NCBI GenBank assembly: GCA_947176515.1
Contig: CAMWQZ010000084.1
Span: 1 to 6,128 of the forward strand
DNA length: 6,128 nt
Direction: 5' to 3'
Origin: an uncultured Bacteroidales bacterium
Lineage (GTDB): Bacteria; Bacteroidota; Bacteroidia; Bacteroidales; Muribaculaceae
Part shown: in pieces, positions 5,807 to 6,128 of the stretch
Position numbering within the stretch: the stretch's first letter is position 1
Layout of the letters: each line of letters begins with the position of its first letter
Translations under genes and position numbers: made by a program
Notes under the pieces: generated by a model
The model's input: only the letters and a program-made list of their open reading frames with translations
The model's database searches: none
What the model was told of the DNA's origin: nothing

Positions 5807-5890
5807 TTAGGCGCGTACCCACAATCCCGGGTTGCTTGATTTTTCGGGGGGGGGTAATTTGTTGATATTTAGGGGTTGAGGTTTTGTCAT
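5807..5890 (-). CDS. Possible 27-residue leader ORF with a C9 tract
   Basis: An ATG at 5890 opens a frame of 27 codons ending in TAA at 5809-5807. The product begins MTKPQPLNIN and contains three consecutive prolines encoded by nine C (5846-5854). It starts about 42 nt after the predicted start site of the distal promoter at 5935-5943, so it would be the first ORF on a transcript running toward the LRR gene. It has no recognisable homology or Shine-Dalgarno site, and a frame this short could be chance. A change in the C9 length would shift its reading frame. Confidence 0.2.
   Translation of the reverse strand: MTKPQPLNINKLPPPEKSSNPGLWVRA
5846..5854. repeat. Nine-base G homopolymer (C9 on the minus strand)
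   Basis: Nine consecutive G bases stand out in an otherwise AT-rich intergenic region. Such tracts are prone to slipped-strand mispairing and to sequencing or assembly length errors. The tract lies between the distal and proximal minus-strand promoters of the LRR gene and inside the possible 27-codon ORF. Confidence 0.9.
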
Positions 5891-5934
5891 AGCTTTTGTG
5901 CGTATAAAAAACGTCTGGAGTAGATTTACCTATC

Positions 5935-5967
5935 GCAAAGGTATGAAAAATTAAATTAATTCACAAT
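5935..5967 (-). promoter_or_regulatory. Distal Bacteroidota-type promoter pointing to the LRR gene
   Basis: On the minus strand TACCTTTGC (5943-5935) matches TAnnTTTG(C/T), and TTGTG (5966-5962) lies 18 bp upstream as a -33-like element. The -33 and spacer are closely similar to those of the phoH promoter (ATTGTGAATTA start, TTTTC end). The predicted start near 5932 would give the LRR mRNA a leader of about 270 nt, or a separate short transcript. A 5-bp dyad, TACCT (5927-5931) and AGGTA (5939-5943), overlaps the box and start site. Confidence 0.55.
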
Positions 5968-5988
5968 GAAAAATTTATAATGCACAAT
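5945..5988. repeat. Two imperfect copies of a 21-23-bp AT-rich unit
   Basis: Read on the minus strand, 5988-5968 and 5967-5945 both start ATTGTG and end TTTTTC, and lie head to tail. A third copy of 23 bp is at 3335-3313 in the phoH promoter. In two of the three copies the ATTGTG serves as the -33 element of a predicted promoter. Confidence 0.65.
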
Positions 5989-6009
5989 TATTTTTTGACT
6001 GATGGGAGG

Positions 6010-6018
6010 AACTTTTGC
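6010..6018 (+). promoter_or_regulatory. Weak -7-like box (AACTTTTGC) for the divergent gene
   Basis: AACTTTTGC differs from TAnnTTTG(C/T) at the first base only. No TTTG lies at 19-21 bp; the nearest is TTTTTTG at 5991-5997, with 12 bp between. If used, it would give a leader of about 79 nt before the ATG at 6100. It is the best candidate seen on the plus strand here. Confidence 0.3.
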
Positions 6019-6050
6019 GGTACACATCATAACACTCGTAAAACAAGCGC

Positions 6051-6071
6051 CGCGGTCTCACGACTGCCGCG
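6051..6071 (+). other. 5'-UTR hairpin upstream of the divergent gene
   Basis: Arms CGCGG (6051-6055) and CCGCG (6067-6071) form a 5-bp GC stem, extendable by one T-G pair. The stem ends 28 nt before the ATG at 6100. It may stabilise the leader or affect translation. It is not followed by a T-tract, so it is not a terminator. Confidence 0.4.
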
Positions 6072-6099
6072 CATTGTTAAAACCTTAAAATCTAATCCT

Positions 6100-6128
6100 A
6101 TGAAAAAACTAATTCTATTTCTGCTGTT
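6100..6128 (+). CDS. Start of a probable exported protein (cut by window edge)
   Basis: Only nine full codons are visible: MKKLILFLL. A two-lysine start followed by a run of Leu, Ile and Phe is typical of a signal peptide or signal anchor, and closely resembles the start of the LRR protein (MKKILLLLL). The gene is divergent from the LRR gene and preceded by AT-rich DNA (AAAATCTAATCCT). Nothing more can be said of its function. Confidence 0.55.

Larger units (their letters stand above)
5660..6099. other. 440-bp divergent intergenic region
   Basis: No convincing conventional gene lies between the LRR gene and the divergent plus-strand gene. The region contains two minus-strand -7 boxes (5740-5748 and 5935-5943), a possible 27-codon ORF with a C9 tract, a 6-bp dyad, an AT-rich repeat pair (5945-5988) and a 5'-UTR hairpin before the plus-strand ATG. 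Within the LRR leader a short stem CTTTG...CAAAG brackets CATAA or TTATG at 5701-5715. The individual elements have their own entries. Confidence 0.7.

Overview
The window looks like chromosome of a Bacteroidales bacterium, probably Muribaculaceae or a close relative. The reasons are the long (317-residue) PurC, the phoH-purC-menG gene order, several copies of the Bacteroidota -7 promoter box TAnnTTTG(C/T), near absence of Shine-Dalgarno sequences, and a secreted BspA-type leucine-rich-repeat protein. The family assignment is inference. The class-level placement is well supported by the promoters and protein types.

Layout: nearly everything reads on the minus strand. From right to left the conserved block is phoH (3279-2293), purC (2259-1306), menG/ubiE (1303-560) and the N-terminal 173 residues of a secreted protein (519-1, cut by the window edge). 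Gaps of 33, 2 and 40 bp suggest one operon, led by a good Bacteroidota promoter at 3302-3335. A second -7 box sits directly before the purC ATG. The encoded functions (P-loop ATPase, purine synthesis, last step of menaquinone synthesis, exported protein) are housekeeping and share no single pathway.

Upstream of phoH is a gene-free stretch (3280-3670). Next to the promoter it holds six 7-bp TAATTAG-like units. Further out, at 3412-3652, is a dense cluster of about eight short hairpins, many with the same loop word (GTTTA/TAAAC or GCTAA/TTAGC). This cluster is the most unusual part of the window.

The next gene (5659-3671, minus) encodes a 662-residue exported protein with 18 LRR_5/TpLRR repeats of 23 residues, split 7+11 by a 37-residue island. 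Its C-terminal tail resembles a type IX secretion sorting domain. By eye its DNA is more AT-rich than the housekeeping block.

The last 440 bp (5660-6099) lie between this gene and a divergent plus-strand gene, of which only the signal-peptide start (6100 onward) is visible. This region holds two candidate minus-strand promoters in tandem, a 9-G homopolymer inside a possible 27-codon leader ORF, an AT-rich repeat shared with the phoH promoter, a small dyad, and a 5'-UTR hairpin for the divergent gene. I found no rRNA, tRNA, CRISPR array, transposase or integrase gene.
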